From Salmonella enterica subsp. enterica serovar Typhimurium str. LT2 (GTDB taxonomy: Bacteria > Pseudomonadota > Gammaproteobacteria > Enterobacterales > Enterobacteriaceae), in assembly GCF_000006945.2 (NCBI RefSeq), contig NC_003197.2, positions 1-64,000 on the forward strand: a stretch of 64,000 bases of DNA. The letters are read 5' to 3'. Of the stretch, positions 63,548 to 64,000 are shown piece after piece (the first letter of the stretch is position 1; the number at the start of each line of letters is the position of its first letter). Position numbers and translations under genes: made by a program. The notes beneath the pieces were generated by a model. The model saw only the letters and a program-made list of their open reading frames with translations. It ran no database searches and was not told the origin of the DNA.

Positions 63548-64000
63548 TTACATCGCCAGCACGTATTTCAGCATCACGCCCGCGGCAATGGCCGAGCCAA
63601 TCACCCCCGCCACGTTCGGGCCCATCGCGTGCATCAGCAGGAAGTTCTGCGGGTCTGATTCCAGCCCCACTTTGTTCGATACGCGGGCCGCCATCGGCAC
63701 CGCCGAGACCCCCGCCGAACCGATAAGCGGGTTGATTTTGTTCTTACTGCACAGGTTCAGCAGCTTCGCCATCAGCACCCCGGCCGCCGTCCCGATACCA
63801 AACGCAATCACCCCCAGCAGCAGAATGCCCAGCGTCTGCGGTTGCAGGAACTTATCCGCGACCAGCTTCGCGCCCACCGACAGCCCGAGGAAAATGGTGA
63901 CGATATTAATCAGCCCGTTCTGTACCGTGTCGCTCAGACGCTCCACCACGCCGCTTTCGCGCATCAGGTTGCCAAAACAGAACATCCCCAGCAGCGGCGC
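63548..64000 (-). CDS. oadB: Oxaloacetate decarboxylase beta subunit OadB, partial
   Basis: This is the C-terminal part (about 150 residues) of the membrane subunit that couples decarboxylation of carboxybiotin to Na+ export. The motifs [14 protein letters not shown] and [18 protein letters not shown] are diagnostic of the family. The frame stays open to the window edge, so the N-terminus lies beyond 64000. It fits the citrate fermentation cluster (oadGAB-citAB). Confidence 0.92.

Noticed and set aside
1..64000. CRISPR arrays, tRNA or rRNA genes
   Set aside because: No spaced direct repeats and no tRNA or rRNA sequence were recognised by eye in any part of the window.

Overview
The window looks like the conventional start of a Salmonella enterica (subspecies I, Typhimurium-like) chromosome. 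The order thrLABC-yaaA-yaaJ-talB-mogA-satP-yaaW-yaaI-dnaKJ and the later nhaAR, rpsT-ribF-ileS-lspA-fkpB-ispH-rihC blocks are the E. coli/Salmonella backbone. The bcf fimbrial cluster and the citAB-oadB genes next to rihC point to Salmonella rather than E. coli. This is judged from gene content and recalled protein sequences; no database was searched.

Layout. 1-14786 is housekeeping backbone: threonine biosynthesis with its leader attenuator, a REP pair, transport, transaldolase, molybdopterin adenylylation and the DnaK/DnaJ chaperones behind a sigma-32-type promoter. 14787-46189, between dnaJ and nhaA, is a long accessory interval with several AT-rich spacers. It holds (a) a chitinase locus with a LysR regulator, a holin-like protein, a GH108 muramidase, a small membrane-anchored winged-helix regulator, a GH18 chitinase without a signal peptide and a large two-CBM protein; (b) a YaiV/IprA-like regulator and the bcfABCDEFGH chaperone-usher fimbria; (c) a second LysR gene flanked by two more copies of the winged-helix regulator; (d) an aryl-sulfate/nucleotide locus with two arylsulfotransferase paralogues lacking signal peptides, a 5'-nucleotidase, a Tsx-like channel, a Cys-type sulfatase, its radical-SAM maturase and a double zinc-ribbon protein.

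46190-64000 returns to backbone with insertions. nhaAR is followed by a GH31 glycosidase/GPH symporter pair, then rpsT (UUG start), ribF-ileS-lspA-fkpB-ispH, an XAC2610-like exported protein, rihC, and the citrate two-component system citAB downstream of oadB, which runs off the window end.

How the genes work together. The holin plus muramidase beside a leaderless chitinase match the design of a type 10 (holin/peptidoglycan-hydrolase) secretion system, as known for Serratia chitinases and the TtsA muramidase of typhoid toxin export. The same LysR plus tail-anchored winged-helix regulators recur next to the leaderless arylsulfotransferases. This suggests, as inference only, that two accessory loci share a regulatory logic and perhaps a non-Sec release route. 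The sulfatase, its maturase and the sulfotransferases would cleave or transfer sulfate on aryl or sugar sulfates. The nucleotidase and Tsx-like channel would scavenge nucleotides.
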